Positions 61,383-62,258 of a stretch of DNA of 62,258 nucleotides are shown here, one piece after another. The notes under the pieces are model-generated. The model searched no databases. It was not told the origin of the DNA and saw only the letters and a list, made by a program, of their open reading frames with translations. Numbering within the stretch: position 1 is the first letter of the stretch; each line of letters begins with the position of its first letter. Source of the stretch: a virus. The DNA is taken from positions 1 through 62,258 of the IMG/VR virus record IMGVR_UViG_3300046533_000679. One strand, written 5' to 3'. Made by a program: the position numbers and the translations under genes.

Positions 61383-61805
61383 CTAGACGGCGCCGCGCGC
61401 CAGGCTATAGACGGAGACGGCCTCCTGGCCGGGGGTCACGTTCGTCGCCACGAACAACAGTTCTTGGAACGATTGGAACGGGACGACCATCGTCCCGATC
61501 AGCGTCAGGCCGACGTTGGTCGTCAGCGTGATCGAGCCGGCCGCCGCGCTGGTGTTGCGGAGAATCGTCCGGAACGAGGTCCCCACCTGGCAGCCGTTGA
61601 TCCCGGCGATGATCTGCGCGGCCGTCGGGAGTACGTCGGCCTTGGCCGCGCTCAGCGCGTCGCGGTTGAGCAGGCCGCTCAGAATTTCGGCGACGGTGTA
61701 GGTCGCGTTGCCGGCGTTGGCCTCGGGCGTCGGCGTGACGGTCGGATAGTTGAGCGTCGACGTGCGCGGATAGTTCGCGCTCGGGCTGAAGGAAGGAATG
61801 GGCAT
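61383..61805 (-). CDS. 140-aa head (decoration-type) protein (prophage R)
   Basis: It is the orthologue of 18060-18482 with about two residue differences. It follows the coat gene immediately and is probably a stoichiometric head protein. Confidence 0.65.
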   Translation of the reverse strand: MPIPSFSPSANYPRTSTLNYPTVTPTPEANAGNATYTVAEILSGLLNRDALSAAKADVLPTAAQIIAGINGCQVGTSFRTILRNTSAAAGSITLTTNVGLTLIGTMVVPFQSFQELLFVATNVTPGQEAVSVYSLARGAV

Positions 61806-61808
61806 GGA

Positions 61809-62258
61809 TCAGGCTCCGAGCAGTCGCACCGCGGCGACCGCGTTCCACAGTTCACCCATGCCGAACGGGCAATCAAACCGGCATCGGTACTTCATCTCGT
61901 CGTTGGTGAATTGCTGCGTGTAGACGACGGCGAGCCCGGTCGTCGGGTCGCGGCGCTGCGCGGTCTTGATGTCGCCGCCGGACGGGGGCACCTTGAGTTT
62001 CACGCCGACGAGCGCGAAGGCGTCCTTGCCGAGAAAGAGGTTTTGCACGCCGCTCTTGCCGTTGGGCGTCGCGGTGCCGGGGAACAACGTCAACGTCGCG
62101 CCGACGAGCGGCAGCGCGTCGACGTTCTGATACGGCGAGCCGGGGCCGTAGAGCGGCGGCGTAAAGATGAGCGTCGCCAGGCCGCCGGCGCCGGTCGTCG
62201 GGACGAGGATCGTCATCTCGCGGAGCTTGAGCCCGCCGGTGCCGGGGCGCCGGCTCGT
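61809..62258 (-). CDS. major capsid protein, C-terminal part (prophage R)
   Basis: The last about 149 residues of a P22 gp5-like coat protein are seen; the rest is beyond the window. It has AFALVGVKLKVPPSGG and the MGELWNAVAAVRLLGA end as in M (18486-19793), with very few changes. Confidence 0.85.
   Translation of the reverse strand, partial: TSRRPGTGGLKLREMTILVPTTGAGGLATLIFTPPLYGPGSPYQNVDALPLVGATLTLFPGTATPNGKSGVQNLFLGKDAFALVGVKLKVPPSGGDIKTAQRRDPTTGLAVVYTQQFTNDEMKYRCRFDCPFGMGELWNAVAAVRLLGA

Overview
The window is almost entirely temperate-phage DNA from a high-GC bacterium. I cannot name the host: no ribosomal RNA, housekeeping gene or complete tRNA is visible, and the only host-type sequence is the 3' half of a tRNA-Gly(CCC) gene reused as a phage attachment site (41756-41803). 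Virion genes follow the order of phage P22: small terminase, large terminase, portal, scaffold, gp5-like coat, gp4-like tail factor, gp10-like stabiliser, then fibres and large internal or ejection proteins. The phages are therefore probably short-tailed (podovirus-like).

Three related prophages lie head to tail, all with the main operon on the minus strand. I call them L, M and R. L (about 1-4010) shows only its immunity and recombination end: an XRE repressor, small zinc proteins, a RecT-like annealing protein, a PD-(D/E)XK nuclease, and the start of a replication gene at the window edge. M (about 4795-41803) is nearly complete. From right to left it has the tRNA-Gly attachment site, integrase, a divergent repressor switch, the early operon (nearly identical to L), a DUF1376-like gene ending in a 14-unit 12-bp iteron array, RusA and J-domain genes, a putative lysis-like cassette, a second nuclease module, terminase, head, tail and ejection genes. 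R (about 41804 to beyond 62258) shows coat-to-ejection genes close to those of M, then a version of the lysis/nuclease module, a P63C-domain gene and a lone integrase arm-binding-domain protein beside the attachment site.

The M-R junction is a tRNA-type attachment site. The L-M junction has neither attachment site nor integrase. Instead there is a short plus-strand cluster (a 42-aa ORF, a DUF5678-like ORF without a start codon, and a retropepsin-like aspartic protease) that looks like a deletion scar. The lysis/nuclease module sits upstream of terminase in M but downstream of the ejection genes in R, so gene order has been rearranged between close relatives.

Genes are tightly packed, and many start codons overlap the previous stop (ATGA, GTGA, TAATG), so translation is probably coupled. 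Accessory genes sit at defined swap points: a ribbon-helix-helix pair in M versus an HTH-HicA cassette in R at the same site, glycine-rich versus S74-chaperone fibres, and a zinc protein versus a DUF7694 protein. At the toxin-type swap point, palindromic operators lie exactly inside the 17-bp spacer of the neighbouring phage promoter. That promoter feeds a conserved hairpin leader RNA. These are the most promising regulatory features here. All functions are read from sequence by eye; no database search was run.
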